Source: Methylocapsa sp. S129 (lineage in GTDB: Bacteria > Pseudomonadota > Alphaproteobacteria > Rhizobiales > Beijerinckiaceae). From it: 64,000 bases of DNA. The stretch is taken from contig NZ_LMUI01000046.1 of NCBI RefSeq assembly GCF_009765995.1, forward strand, positions 62,001 to 126,000. The letters run 5' to 3'. The notes under the pieces were generated by a model that saw nothing but the letters and a program-made list of their open reading frames with translations, was not told the DNA's origin and searched no databases. Below, piece by piece: positions 25,424 to 34,100 of this stretch; position 1 is the stretch's first letter, and each line of letters opens with the position of its first letter. Made by a program: the position numbers and the translations under genes.

Positions 25424-26518
25424 GTGTTGTGATTCCAACGCTTGTTTCGCTTTTGCAACTTTATCGAGGATTTTACTGGTTGTTGCGGTCCAGACGAACG
25501 GCTTGGGGTCTGCGTTGTGGTTGTCCAGGTAACGATTGATACATTGTTCGAGTTCGGCGACGCTGTGGAAGACACCGCGTCGGATGGCGTCCTCGGTGAT
25601 GAGACCGAAGAAGCGCTCGACCTGATTGAGCCATGAGGCCGAGGTCGGCGTGAAATGCAGATGACAGCGCGTGTGGCGCGCGAGCCACGCTTTGACCTTG
25701 GGATGTTTGTGCGTTGCGTAATTATCGCAGACGAGATGCAGATCGAGGTTCTTCGGCGTGCCGCGGTCGATGGTGCGCAAGAAGCGCAGGAATTCCTGAT
25801 GCCTATGCCGGTTCATGCATTCGCCGATGACCTTGCCGCTCGCCACGTCAAGCGCGGCCAACAGCGTCGTGGTCCCGTGCCGTTTGTAGTCATGCGTCAT
25901 TGTCCCGGCGCGGCCTTTCTTCATCGGCAGGCCGGGTTGCGTTCGATCGAGCGCCTGGATTTGGCTTTTCTCGTCGACCGACAGAACCAGCGCTCTTTCT
26001 GGCGGGTCCAAATAGAGGCCGACGACATCGGCGACCTTCTGCTCAAACAGCGGATCGCGCGAGAGCTTGAAGGTTCGCGTCAGATGCGGCTTGAGCCCGT
26101 GCGCTTTCCAGATGCGTTGCACGGAACTGGGCGAAAGACCGGAAGCCTTCGCCATGGAGCGCACGCTCCAATGCGTCGCCGCCGGCGGCTTGGCGTGAAG
26201 CGTCAGGTCCACGACTTTGTTGATCGCCGCCGCCGAAAGCGGCTTCCTGCGCGGGGGACGCGACTCATCTTTCAGGAGCCCTTCAACCCCCATGTCGCGG
26301 TAGCGTCGTCGCCAGCGGCGAACGGTAAGAACGCTCACGCCGACTTCGCGTCCAACGTCAACCGCGCCCATCCCTTCGCCCGCCAACAACACGATGCGCG
26401 CGCGCCAAACCACTTTCTGCGGTGTGTTGCGGTCCCGCGTCAAACGGCTCAGCCGCTCCCGGTCATCTGCCGACACATCAATGCGTTCGATCTTGCCCGT
26501 GCGCCAAGATTCGCACAC
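25421..26518 (-). CDS. IS630-family transposase
   Basis: 365 residues. The N-terminal half has helix-turn-helix segments (GAVDVGREVGVSVLTVRRWRR and SMAKASGLSPSSVQRIWK). The DDE catalytic core is complete: Asp in ALVLSVDEKSQ, Asp in LVCDNYATHK and Glu in SWLNQVERFFGLI. One protein catalyses cut-and-paste transposition into TA dinucleotides. The coding frame ends CAA CAC at the last base of the element, and its TAG stop is made from the duplicated TA plus the flanking G, so termination depends on the insertion site. The start is taken at 26518. The frame is intact. Confidence 0.95.
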   Translation of the reverse strand: MCESWRTGKIERIDVSADDRERLSRLTRDRNTPQKVVWRARIVLLAGEGMGAVDVGREVGVSVLTVRRWRRRYRDMGVEGLLKDESRPPRRKPLSAAAINKVVDLTLHAKPPAATHWSVRSMAKASGLSPSSVQRIWKAHGLKPHLTRTFKLSRDPLFEQKVADVVGLYLDPPERALVLSVDEKSQIQALDRTQPGLPMKKGRAGTMTHDYKRHGTTTLLAALDVASGKVIGECMNRHRHQEFLRFLRTIDRGTPKNLDLHLVCDNYATHKHPKVKAWLARHTRCHLHFTPTSASWLNQVERFFGLITEDAIRRGVFHSVAELEQCINRYLDNHNADPKPFVWTATTSKILDKVAKAKQALESQH

Positions 26519-26557
26519 CCGACAAGATTTTGGAATCTTACGTTAGAGACACAACAC
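25424..26557 (-). mobile_element. Complete IS630-family insertion sequence (1134 bp) in a TA target
   Basis: The ends are GTGTTGTGATTCC and, on the opposite strand, GTGTTGTGTCTCT; the first eight bases are identical. TA lies at both borders (25422-25423 and 26558-26559). The intact paralogous locus shows the empty site directly: there the sequence around 17570 reads CATCCTAGAAAC, while here CATCCTA and TAGAAAC are separated by the element. It carries one intact transposase gene and interrupts the duplicated metallo-hydrolase remnant. Confidence 0.96.
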
Positions 26558-26774
26558 TAGAAACAATTTCTTCGGCCGTAGTTGATGAAGCGGCCGCGTG
26601 AGCGAAGTCGCGTAGGTACGCCTCCGTTCCGTCCACGAAGGCTCCTGCCTCAGCGCCGACGTCGAGCTTCTTATGCCCGGCGATCACTGTTTTTGGTTTC
26701 AGCACTCTAAGCGTCTTCACGCTTTCGAACCAGCGACTCCAGGGCGGGAATCCACACCACCTTACTGGGCGCAA
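26558..26774 (-). pseudogene. Internal part of the duplicated MBL-fold gene, left of the IS630 insertion
   Basis: Reads KTVIAGHKK, GTEAYLRDFA and AAASSTTAEEIVS as in the intact gene at 17484-18359. Before RWFESVKTLR an internal deletion of roughly 80 bases, compared with the intact copy, joins it to the codons for the VVWxPALE segment. The 5' half of the gene, with the zinc-binding HxHxDH, is absent, so this copy was already non-functional without the insertion. Confidence 0.85.
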
Positions 26775-26779
26775 CGGGG

Positions 26780-27016
26780 TGCCAGAAGCGGCACGAATAT
26801 GCGGAGGAGCGAGGCATCGCGGACGGAAGCATCGTCTACGACGTCCCGATCGTGCAACTCGCCGTCGGCGACCGCGCCTATGCCGTCTTTCCTGCCGTTT
26901 GGTCTTACAGAGCGAAGGGGGTTTCTACGCGCGACGCCGCGACAATCGCCTTTGCGCTGCGGCGCACGTCGGCAGGCTGGAAGATCGCTGGTTGGAGCTG
27001 GAATCCGAGCAAGTAG
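26780..27016 (+). pseudogene. C-terminal fragment of an NTF2/SnoaL-like protein
   Basis: A plus-strand frame of 78 codons to a TAG at 27014 reads ERGIADGSIVYDVPIVQLAV, then AVFPAVWSYRAKG and FALRRTSAGWKIAGWSWNPSK. The alternating strands and the GWKIxGWSW ending are typical of NTF2-like (SnoaL_3/DUF4440-type) proteins. No start codon or N-terminal helices precede it; the frame begins where the metallo-hydrolase remnant ends. It is a truncated gene created at the same junction. Confidence 0.55.
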
Positions 27017-27171
27017 CGGCGGTTCAGTCGTCATAAATCGCCCGCCAACCTCCCAATCCCGTTGATCGGAAAGCGGTCCCATCGCGAGGCGACTTAGGTT
27101 GCAGATTCCGACTAAGCCGCAGTGCGGGACGGGATAGTGAAAGACCCTCACCGCGCCGGCGGCGTCAGCCT

Positions 27172-28551
27172 TCAGCCGAGCACCTCGCGGACCGCCTTCG
27201 CGGTCGCGTCGACGACAATATCGGCTTCCTCGCGCGTCAGGCAGAGTGGCGGTGCGAAACCGAGTATGTCGCCCTGTGGCATCGCGCGACCGATGACGCC
27301 ATGGGCAACCAGGGCGGCAGCTACGCGGACGCCCACCTTCTCCGAGGCATCGAAGAAGGCACGATCATCCCGATCCCTCACAAATTCCACCGCCGCCAGC
27401 ATACCCTCTCCGCGCACCTCGCCGACATGCCTGTGACCGCCGACCGCGTCGTGCAGCTTCTGCCTGAAATAGGCGCCGACCTCGCCGGCATTGGCGACGA
27501 GGCCCATCTCGTCAACGACTTCCAGATTGGCGGCGCCGGCCGCCGCGCACAATGGGTGCGAGGAATAGGTCCAGCCATGACCGATGGCGCCGAACTCGTC
27601 GGATCCTTGCTCCAGGATGCGCCAGACCCTTTCGGACACGATCACGCCCGACAGCGGCGCATAGGCCGAGGTCAACCCCTTGGCGATCGTGATCAAGTCG
27701 GGCTTGACGCCGTAATGGACAGAGCCGAACATCGAGCCGAGGCGCCCGAAGCCGGTGATGACCTCATCGGCGATTAGCATGATGTCATATTTGGCGAGCA
27801 CCGCCTGGATCTTGGCCCAATAAGTCCGAGGTGGCGGCACGATGCCGCCGGTGCCAAGCACCGGTTCGGCGATAAAGGCCGCAACCGTCTCGGGCCCCTC
27901 GGCGAGGATCATCTCCTCAAGCTTGTCGGCGCAGAAGCCCGCGAATTGCTCCTCGCTCTGTGAGCGGTCCGGCCGGCGGAAATAGTAGGGCGCTTCCGTA
28001 TGTAGGATCGGCGCCTTGGGCAGGTCGAACAGAGTGTGGAAGGCGGCGAGACCGGTGAGGCTACCTGTCATCAAGCCCGAGCCGTGATAGCCGCGCCAGC
28101 GCGAGATGATCTTCTTCTTCTCAGGCCGCCCGAGCACATTGTTGACGTACCACACCAGCTTGATGTTGGTCTCATTGGCATCGGAGCCGCTGAGGCCGAA
28201 GAAGACCCGGCTCATGTTCGCGGGGGCGCGGTCGATGATCATCTTGGCGAGCCGGATCGAGGGCTCGGAGCCATGGCCGACATAGGCGTGGTAATAGGGC
28301 AGCGCCGCCGCCTGGGCGGCGATGGCGTCGGTGATCTTGGTGCGGCCATAGCCGACATTGACGCAATAGAGCCCGGCAAAGGCATCGAGGCTACGCCTAC
28401 CGGTGCGATCGGTGATGTAGACGCCCTCGGCTGCGGTGATGATGCGGTTGGGCGTCTCGCCGCGCGCATGCTGGGCCATATGGGTCGAGGGATGGAAGAA
28501 GTGATCGCGATCCCATGCGGTCAATTCATTGTCGGATACGGCGCGGTCCAT
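27172..28551 (-). CDS. Class III (omega-amino acid:pyruvate type) aminotransferase
   Basis: 459 residues, fold type I PLP enzyme. Marks are GYHGSGLMTGSLTG, FIAEPVLGTGG, the DEVITGFGRLGSMF motif with the PLP-binding Asp, and TIAKGLTSAYAPL with the Schiff-base lysine. The family transfers amino groups from omega-amino acids, GABA, beta-alanine, putrescine or amines to pyruvate. The start at 28551 has AGGAT upstream and matches the family N-terminus; the frame upstream overlaps the dehydrogenase gene. It follows the GabD-like gene by a slight overlap on the same message, so an amino acid and the semialdehyde made from it are handled together. Divergent control by the regulator at 30976 is likely. 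Confidence 0.93.
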   Translation of the reverse strand: MDRAVSDNELTAWDRDHFFHPSTHMAQHARGETPNRIITAAEGVYITDRTGRRSLDAFAGLYCVNVGYGRTKITDAIAAQAAALPYYHAYVGHGSEPSIRLAKMIIDRAPANMSRVFFGLSGSDANETNIKLVWYVNNVLGRPEKKKIISRWRGYHGSGLMTGSLTGLAAFHTLFDLPKAPILHTEAPYYFRRPDRSQSEEQFAGFCADKLEEMILAEGPETVAAFIAEPVLGTGGIVPPPRTYWAKIQAVLAKYDIMLIADEVITGFGRLGSMFGSVHYGVKPDLITIAKGLTSAYAPLSGVIVSERVWRILEQGSDEFGAIGHGWTYSSHPLCAAAGAANLEVVDEMGLVANAGEVGAYFRQKLHDAVGGHRHVGEVRGEGMLAAVEFVRDRDDRAFFDASEKVGVRVAAALVAHGVIGRAMPQGDILGFAPPLCLTREEADIVVDATAKAVREVLG

Positions 28552-28564
28552 AGGGCATCCTATC

Positions 28565-30058
28565 TTAAGCGAGATCGAGGCACGTGTATTTGAGGTCGGT
28601 GAAAGCTTCGAGCCCTTGGCGCGAACCCTCGCGGCCCATGCCTGATTGCTTGACACCGCCGAAGGGAATAGGCGCGCCGGTGAGCTTGACGCGGTTGACC
28701 GCGACCATCCCGTATTCGAGCGCGCGGCTCATGCGCAGCGCCCGCGCACAATTGTCGGTGATGACATAGGCGACGAGGCCGTATTCAGTGGCATTGGCCC
28801 GCGCCACCACTTCTTCCTCGCCGTCGAATGGCGTGATGCAGGCGACGGGCGCGAACGCCTCCTCTTGCATGATAGCGGCATCGTCCGGCACGTCGGCGAG
28901 CAGGGTCGGCATGACGAAGCGCGGGCCGGGTGCGGGCGCGCCGCCAGCGAGCCGCCGGGCGCCGCGGAGGAGCGCGTCCTCAATGCGCGCTTCGGTGCGG
29001 GCAACGGCATGCTCGTGCATCAGGGGACCGATCTGCACGCCGGGCTCGAGCCCGCAGCCAACCTTCAGCGCCGCGACGCGCCTGGCGAGGGCCTCGCAGA
29101 AGGCGGGATAGAGGGCGCGCTGCACATAGATGCGGTTGGCGGCCAGGCAATCCTGCCCGGAGGTGGCGAATTTGGCGTCCATGGCGATCCCGACAGCGCG
29201 GTCGAGGTCGGCATCGTCGAACACGATCAGCGGCGCATTGCCGCCAAGCTCCATGATCAGGCGCTTCACTGTCGATGAACACTGTTGTGCGATCAAGCGC
29301 CCGATCTCGGTGGAGCCTGTGAAGCTCATCACGCGCACGCGACTGTCTTCGCATAAACGCTGGGCGATCGGCTGGGCCTGGCCTGTGACGACGTTGAACA
29401 CGCCTGCTGGTATGCCCGCCCGCTCGGCGAGTTCGGCCAGAGCGAGGGCGGAAAGCGGCGTATAGGAGGAAGGGTGGATCACGACGGTGCAGCCGGCCGC
29501 CAGGGCGGCGGCGGCCTTGCGCGTCACCATAGCGGAGGGGAAGTTCCATGGCGTCAGCAATCCGGCGACGCCGAGCGGCTCGCGCGACACCAGCATCTGC
29601 GCTCCGGGAAGATGGCTGGTCACGCCCTCGGCGTTCAGACGCTTGGCCTCCTCCGCATACCACTCGATGAAGGACGCTGCGTAGTCGATCTCGCCACGGC
29701 TCTCATCGAGCGGCTTGCCCTGCTCCAGCGTCATCAGCAGAGCCAGGTCCTCACGGGCAGCGCAGACAAGATCGTACCAGGCGCGCAAGCGGGCGGCCCG
29801 CTCCTGTGGGGCCAGCGTTTGCCAGGCGCACAGGGCGCGGGCGGCGGCATCGACCGCACGCGTAGCGTCATCTGCGCCGAGGCTGGCGACATGGGCTAGA
29901 ACCTGGCCGGAGAAGGGATCGCGCACTTCAAAGCTTGCTGCATCGAGCGCTTGCGTCCAGCGCCCGTCGATATAGGCGAACTCGCGCAGAAGCCTGCCAT
30001 CCGAGAGATAGCCGAGAGCGGGGTGGATGTCGCGTTTGAGAGCAGTCATAGCGGTCAT
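28565..30058 (-). CDS. gabD: Succinate-semialdehyde dehydrogenase-like aldehyde dehydrogenase (GabD type)
   Basis: 497 residues. The NAD(P) part has PWNFPSAMVTRKAAAALAAG and FTGSTEIGRLI; the catalytic Glu is in LIMELGGNAPLIVFDDADLD and the catalytic Cys in SGQDCLAANRIYVQ. The ELGGNAPLIVFDDADLD block and overall pattern are those of GabD, which oxidises succinate semialdehyde to succinate with NADP. The start is uncertain: ATG at 30058 is used, ATG at 30049 and TTG at 30082 are alternatives. Its stop overlaps the aminotransferase start by 13 to 14 bases downstream and it follows the AA_synth gene by about 40 bases, forming one three-gene operon. Confidence 0.88.
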   Translation of the reverse strand: MTAMTALKRDIHPALGYLSDGRLLREFAYIDGRWTQALDAASFEVRDPFSGQVLAHVASLGADDATRAVDAAARALCAWQTLAPQERAARLRAWYDLVCAAREDLALLMTLEQGKPLDESRGEIDYAASFIEWYAEEAKRLNAEGVTSHLPGAQMLVSREPLGVAGLLTPWNFPSAMVTRKAAAALAAGCTVVIHPSSYTPLSALALAELAERAGIPAGVFNVVTGQAQPIAQRLCEDSRVRVMSFTGSTEIGRLIAQQCSSTVKRLIMELGGNAPLIVFDDADLDRAVGIAMDAKFATSGQDCLAANRIYVQRALYPAFCEALARRVAALKVGCGLEPGVQIGPLMHEHAVARTEARIEDALLRGARRLAGGAPAPGPRFVMPTLLADVPDDAAIMQEEAFAPVACITPFDGEEEVVARANATEYGLVAYVITDNCARALRMSRALEYGMVAVNRVKLTGAPIPFGGVKQSGMGREGSRQGLEAFTDLKYTCLDLA

Positions 30059-30099
30059 CGAGACAACTTCGGTTTTTGACAAGGTGTGTTCCGACCCGC

Positions 30100-30702
30100 T
30101 TAGACGCCAAATGGTAACCGCGCTTTTTCGGCTTCCATCTCTGCCATGTCCTGGAAGCGGTCCGCGATGCGAGCATGCGGGCGCCCACTATCAGCGGCGC
30201 CGATAGCGACTACGATTTCGTCTGGCCCCGGCGCGTCTGCGATCTGGAACGTGGCAGTGAGGAAGTGCGAACGCTTGCCGGACTCGGTCTTATGGGTCAT
30301 CGGCAAGGAGAGAAGAGCGCCGGGCGCCACCCTGGTGTTGGTAAATTCCAGATATGCTGTGCCGCCTACCGCCTCGCGGAATACATTCCCGAAGCGCAGC
30401 GTATGGATCAGCGCCGAAGCGTGCTCGATTTCGCCATTGACGCCCACTGCAGCGGCCTTGCCGAAGGCTTCGACCTTTGCGGCGGGCATATGGGCCAGGA
30501 TACGGCGCGTCATCTCCTCGCCCAGCACTGGCGCTACGCGCAGAATCTCGGGACGCAGATTGGCGACGAATCCCTGCCCGGCCCAGGGATTTCTCAGGAT
30601 CGCCGCCACCACCACCATGGTGATTGGCCGCTCCGCAGGCTTGCCGCCTTCGATGAAGATCTCCTCGATAAAAGTGGCGATCTTCCTGACGCCGATATCC
30701 AT
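30100..30702 (-). CDS. AA_synth (PF06684) family protein of unknown function
   Basis: 200 residues, cytoplasmic, no signal. The pattern IRKIATFIEEIFIEGGKP-like start, TMVVVAAILRNPWAGQG, ALIHTLRFGNVFREA and LPMTHKT is that of the amino acid synthesis family, small proteins of undefined chemistry often encoded near hydrolases and flavin enzymes in catabolic clusters. HFLTATFQIADAPGPDEIVVAIG and GRPHARIAD near the C-terminus are also family-typical. It is the first gene of the operon with the GabD-like and aminotransferase genes, and reads away from the PucR-type regulator across a 273-base gap that holds a large inverted repeat. I cannot assign a reaction. Confidence 0.85.
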   Translation of the reverse strand: MDIGVRKIATFIEEIFIEGGKPAERPITMVVVAAILRNPWAGQGFVANLRPEILRVAPVLGEEMTRRILAHMPAAKVEAFGKAAAVGVNGEIEHASALIHTLRFGNVFREAVGGTAYLEFTNTRVAPGALLSLPMTHKTESGKRSHFLTATFQIADAPGPDEIVVAIGAADSGRPHARIADRFQDMAEMEAEKARLPFGV

Positions 30703-30840
30703 AACGACGAATTCCCGAGTGGTTGAGGCCGGGAAACCTAGTGATGCCGGACCCGTGAAGTCTTCCTAAGGTTCGCAGGAATTGGTGGCTGCTCCGTGCG
30801 TCGAAACGGGGTAGGATTATCGGCGCGAGGGGATGCAGGA

Positions 30841-30945
30841 TGAGAGCGGCTTAGAATGACGGTCTCCGGCCGCCATTCTCGCAACCACCGCTACGCGGGA
30901 GGGAAGATGGCGGTGGGAGACCGTCACTCCAAGCCGCATCTCAAC
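30841..30945. promoter_or_regulatory. Large imperfect inverted repeat in the divergent promoter region
   Basis: Two arms of about 40 bases (30841-30880 and 30905-30945) separated by about 24 bases. Within them GCGGCTT, TGACGGTCTCC and CCGCCAT are exact on both sides; about 33 of 40 positions pair. It ends 31 bases before the regulator start. It may be a double operator for the PucR-type protein, or a small palindromic element that settled here. Confidence 0.65.
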
Positions 30946-30975
30946 CGCTGATTCTAATCAGGAGTAGAACGCAGC

Positions 30976-32766
30976 GTGGATCAGAAATCGCAGATTTTGG
31001 CTCTGCGCGATATCGCCAGCCAGATCAACAGCGGTGGCGACCTCGCGACTGTGCTGCGCCACTTGATCGAGGCTGCTTGCCACCACGCCCATTGGGCGCT
31101 CGGCTCGATCATGGCGATCGATGCCGCTCATGGCTATGCTCATGTCATCGTCCGTCACGACCCGACCCTGCTGCAGCGTTCGCTCCCCGACAAATGGGAG
31201 TTGGCCACCAGTCCCTCCTTGATCGCGTTGCAGCGTAACGAACCGGTTTATATCCGCGACGCCCGCGAATCCGAGGAATTTCCCGGCTACCGTCGCGAGG
31301 CCTTCGAGCGCGACTATCGCACCGTACTGGTCATGCCGATGAACTGCTCGGATGCCGAGGGCGGGCCCATGGTACTGAGCGTCATTGCCCGGCAGATTAC
31401 CGATGTCTCGGACGAGGAACTCGCCTTTCTCGGCATGATCGTACATCTGGGCGCCATCGCGGTGGAACGCGAGCACCGGCTGCAAGCCGAGAAACGCGCG
31501 GCGGAGCGGCTGCAGCGGGCCTTGAAGGCCCACACCTCACTACTGGAGCAGGTCTTGACCGATGGCTCGGTCTCCGCGCTCTCCAGCATGGTCGGCGCCC
31601 TCCTACCCAATCCCGTCGTCGTGATCGACTTCACGGCCAACCAGGTGATTGCTGGCCATTCCCCCAACCCCGACTTCTACACTGACGCCGCCTGGCTGGA
31701 GGCAGCCGCCGGGACGCTTAGTCGGTCGCTGATGAAAGCGGCGCGGGACGCCGTCGACCGTGGCAACAGCGAGAGCATGAGCCTCTTCCTCGACGACGGC
31801 GCGCGCCGCTTCAGGGTGAGCGTCCGCTTCGAACCTTTGACGGTCGACCGCCAACTCATCGGCGCGCTCATCATCTTCCCGACGGTGCGCGAATTCAGCG
31901 ATCTCGACCATCTCATGCTCGACAGCGCCAAATACGCCCTCAGCGTGCAAATGATGCGCAGCTTCATCCGCTTCCGCTTCGAGACGCGCACGCAGACAGA
32001 GCTTTTCTTCGAAATCGTCGAGCGGCGCTGGCGTAATGCCAATGACGTGCTGCAACGGGCGCAGCGCCTTGGCCTCAACTTCGGCGCGGCGCAACAGATG
32101 ATCGTCATCGATTTTCCTGAACGCACCAAGAATCTCGGCGGCGTGTCCATCGACCTTGAACACAACCTCGCCCGTATCACCCAGCAGGCGGATGTCGCCG
32201 CAAACATCATCGCCACCGAAGGCGGGCTGGTCTGCCTGGCGCCGTTCGATACGAGCAAGCGGCAGGAAAAGCTTGGCCGCCTGATGCGCCGCATCGCCGA
32301 GGAACTCGGCCGCTATTTCGACGAGGAACCTATCGTTGTCGCCGGCAATCGCTGCACCGCCCTCGCCGACTACCCCGACGCCTGGGATCGCTGCAACCGC
32401 ATGATCCGCATCGGCCGTTCCTTCGGACGCACGGGCGCGCTATCAGGCCGGGATTTTGGCCCACTGCCGATGTTGGTCGCCGCCTCGGAGGTCAGCGATG
32501 TCAGGAGCTTCGTGCAGGACAGCGTCGGCGCCATTGCCGACCATGACCGCGAGCACAACACGCCCTATCTGGAGACACTGTCGGCCTATCTGCGCGAAGG
32601 CTGCCGCAGCCAAGCCTGCGCCGACACCATGGGCCTGCACGTCACCACGTTGCGCTACCGGCTCACTCGCATTCAGGAGCTGTTCGGCGTCGACGTGGAA
32701 ACGCCGGAGAAGCGGTTTGCCGTGGAATTGGCGATCCGCTTGCACGGCGTGATCGACAGTCGGTGA
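30976..32766 (+). CDS. GAF-domain PucR/CdaR-type transcriptional regulator
   Basis: 596 residues. An N-terminal GAF-like domain (about 10-165) is followed by a linker helix and a GGDEF-like CdaR region (about 330-480). The C-terminal HTH_30 domain reads TLSAYLREGCRSQACADTMG then LHVTTLRYRLTRIQELFGVD, the PucR family DNA-binding helix-turn-helix. Regulators of this build sense metabolites of purine, amino acid or aromatic breakdown and activate the neighbouring genes. It starts with GTG at 30976. It lies between the divergent aminotransferase operon and the flavin monooxygenase operon downstream in its own direction, so it probably controls both. The large inverted repeat just upstream may be its binding site. 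Confidence 0.9.
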   Translation: MDQKSQILALRDIASQINSGGDLATVLRHLIEAACHHAHWALGSIMAIDAAHGYAHVIVRHDPTLLQRSLPDKWELATSPSLIALQRNEPVYIRDARESEEFPGYRREAFERDYRTVLVMPMNCSDAEGGPMVLSVIARQITDVSDEELAFLGMIVHLGAIAVEREHRLQAEKRAAERLQRALKAHTSLLEQVLTDGSVSALSSMVGALLPNPVVVIDFTANQVIAGHSPNPDFYTDAAWLEAAAGTLSRSLMKAARDAVDRGNSESMSLFLDDGARRFRVSVRFEPLTVDRQLIGALIIFPTVREFSDLDHLMLDSAKYALSVQMMRSFIRFRFETRTQTELFFEIVERRWRNANDVLQRAQRLGLNFGAAQQMIVIDFPERTKNLGGVSIDLEHNLARITQQADVAANIIATEGGLVCLAPFDTSKRQEKLGRLMRRIAEELGRYFDEEPIVVAGNRCTALADYPDAWDRCNRMIRIGRSFGRTGALSGRDFGPLPMLVAASEVSDVRSFVQDSVGAIADHDREHNTPYLETLSAYLREGCRSQACADTMGLHVTTLRYRLTRIQELFGVDVETPEKRFAVELAIRLHGVIDSR

Positions 32767-33101
32767 GCGGGAGCTCCTTCACATTGCGAGCAAGCGCGAA
32801 CGCACCGAATTCTTACCTGGAGAAGCCGGGCATTTCGCAGAGATGACAGAAGAGGGAAAGCCCTGTGGGGAGCTCACTTTCTGCCCAGTCGCGCCACCCT
32901 GCCCCCACCCAACCTCGCATCCGCCCGCCCCGACTCACATGGCTTGTGAGCAACCTGCCCCGAAGTCCGGCATCGATTGCTGCGCATCTCTCCGGATCGC
33001 AGCAGAACTTCCCTTACCTCTCCTGCCAACCGGAGGAAGAAGCCCCCCTATCCTCCCGCTAACCTTCTTCTAACCGAAGACGGAGAGGAGGCGGCAAGGC
33101 C
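32767..33101. other. Intergenic stretch, probable promoter of the monooxygenase operon
   Basis: 335 bases without a credible gene between the regulator and the flavin reductase. A strong ribosome site (GGAGAGGAGG) lies at its end. No clear dyad like that at 30841 was found. Confidence 0.45.
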
Positions 33102-34082
33102 ATGGTGGATACAGTGGCGCAGGCAGACGCCTCGATCGACCCCATCGCGCTGCGTCGGGCTTTCGGCACCTTCGTTACCGGCGTCACCGTGGTCACCACG
33201 CGCGACGAGGACGGCACGCCGCGTGGCATGACGGCTAATTCCTTCGCCTCGGTTTCGCTCGACCCGCCCTTGCTGCTGGTCTGTGTCGGCAAGTCGGCAT
33301 CGAGCTTCCAGGCTTTCAACGGCGCCGACAGTTTCGCGGTCAATTTCCTGCATGAAGGCCAGATCGACATCTCCGCGATTTTCGCCTCGAAGTCGCCGGA
33401 CAAGTTCCAGTCGGTCAGCCATGACCGCATCCACACCGGCGCGCCTATCCTCACCGACAGCATGACCTGGTTCGATTGCTCGGTCCACAACCGGATCGAA
33501 GCCGGCGATCACGTCATCCTGATCGGCCAGGTTCGCGCCTTCGGCGCCAGCCCCTCGGCGCCGCTCGGCTTTTGCCGCGGCCGTTATGCCAGCGTAAACG
33601 ACCCGCTGCCCGCCGGCTGGCTCGCCTCGCATGGCATAGTCATCGGCTACCTCATCGAGGCCGAGGACCGTCTGCTGTTTCGCGCCGACGGCAAGGACGG
33701 CTGGGTGCTGCCCACCGCCAGACGCCGCAAGGCCGACAAGCGGCTGATGTTGGATGGCGGCGAGCTCAGCCTCGTGCCTGAAGACACCTTCCTCTATTCG
33801 GTCTTCGACGTTGCCGACAGCGATCCCGGTTACCTGATCTACCGCGCCCGTCTCTCGGACGAAGGCTCGGCCATGGCGCTGCCGGCCGATCTCAAATTCT
33901 TTCCGGTCGATGACCTGCCCTACGACCAAATCCCCACCCACGAACTGCGCTCCATGCTGCGCCGCTATATGCGCGAGCGGCGGGAGAAACGCTTCGGCAT
34001 CTACATGGACACCGGCGATGGCGGCCGCGTCGCCATGATTGAAGGCCAAGCCCAGGCCTGGATGCAGGCCAGCCACGATTAA
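33102..34082 (+). CDS. Flavin reductase with additional C-terminal domain
   Basis: 326 residues. Residues 10-165 form an HpaC/RutF-like flavin reductase: FGTFVTGVTVVTTRD, the PRGMTANSFASVSLDPPL FMN segment and FCRGRYASV. Residues about 180-310 make an extra domain with YLIEAEDRLLFRA, GWVLPTARRR and PADLKFFPVDDLPYDQI, reminiscent of a NUDIX-like fold but without a clear NUDIX box. Single-domain reductases have about 160-190 residues, so this is a fusion. It should supply reduced FMN to the luciferase-like monooxygenase two genes on. GGAGAGGAGG lies upstream. First gene of the operon 33102-37934. Confidence 0.88.
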   Translation: MVDTVAQADASIDPIALRRAFGTFVTGVTVVTTRDEDGTPRGMTANSFASVSLDPPLLLVCVGKSASSFQAFNGADSFAVNFLHEGQIDISAIFASKSPDKFQSVSHDRIHTGAPILTDSMTWFDCSVHNRIEAGDHVILIGQVRAFGASPSAPLGFCRGRYASVNDPLPAGWLASHGIVIGYLIEAEDRLLFRADGKDGWVLPTARRRKADKRLMLDGGELSLVPEDTFLYSVFDVADSDPGYLIYRARLSDEGSAMALPADLKFFPVDDLPYDQIPTHELRSMLRRYMRERREKRFGIYMDTGDGGRVAMIEGQAQAWMQASHD

Positions 34083-34100
34083 TCCGACACCAGGACCGCG

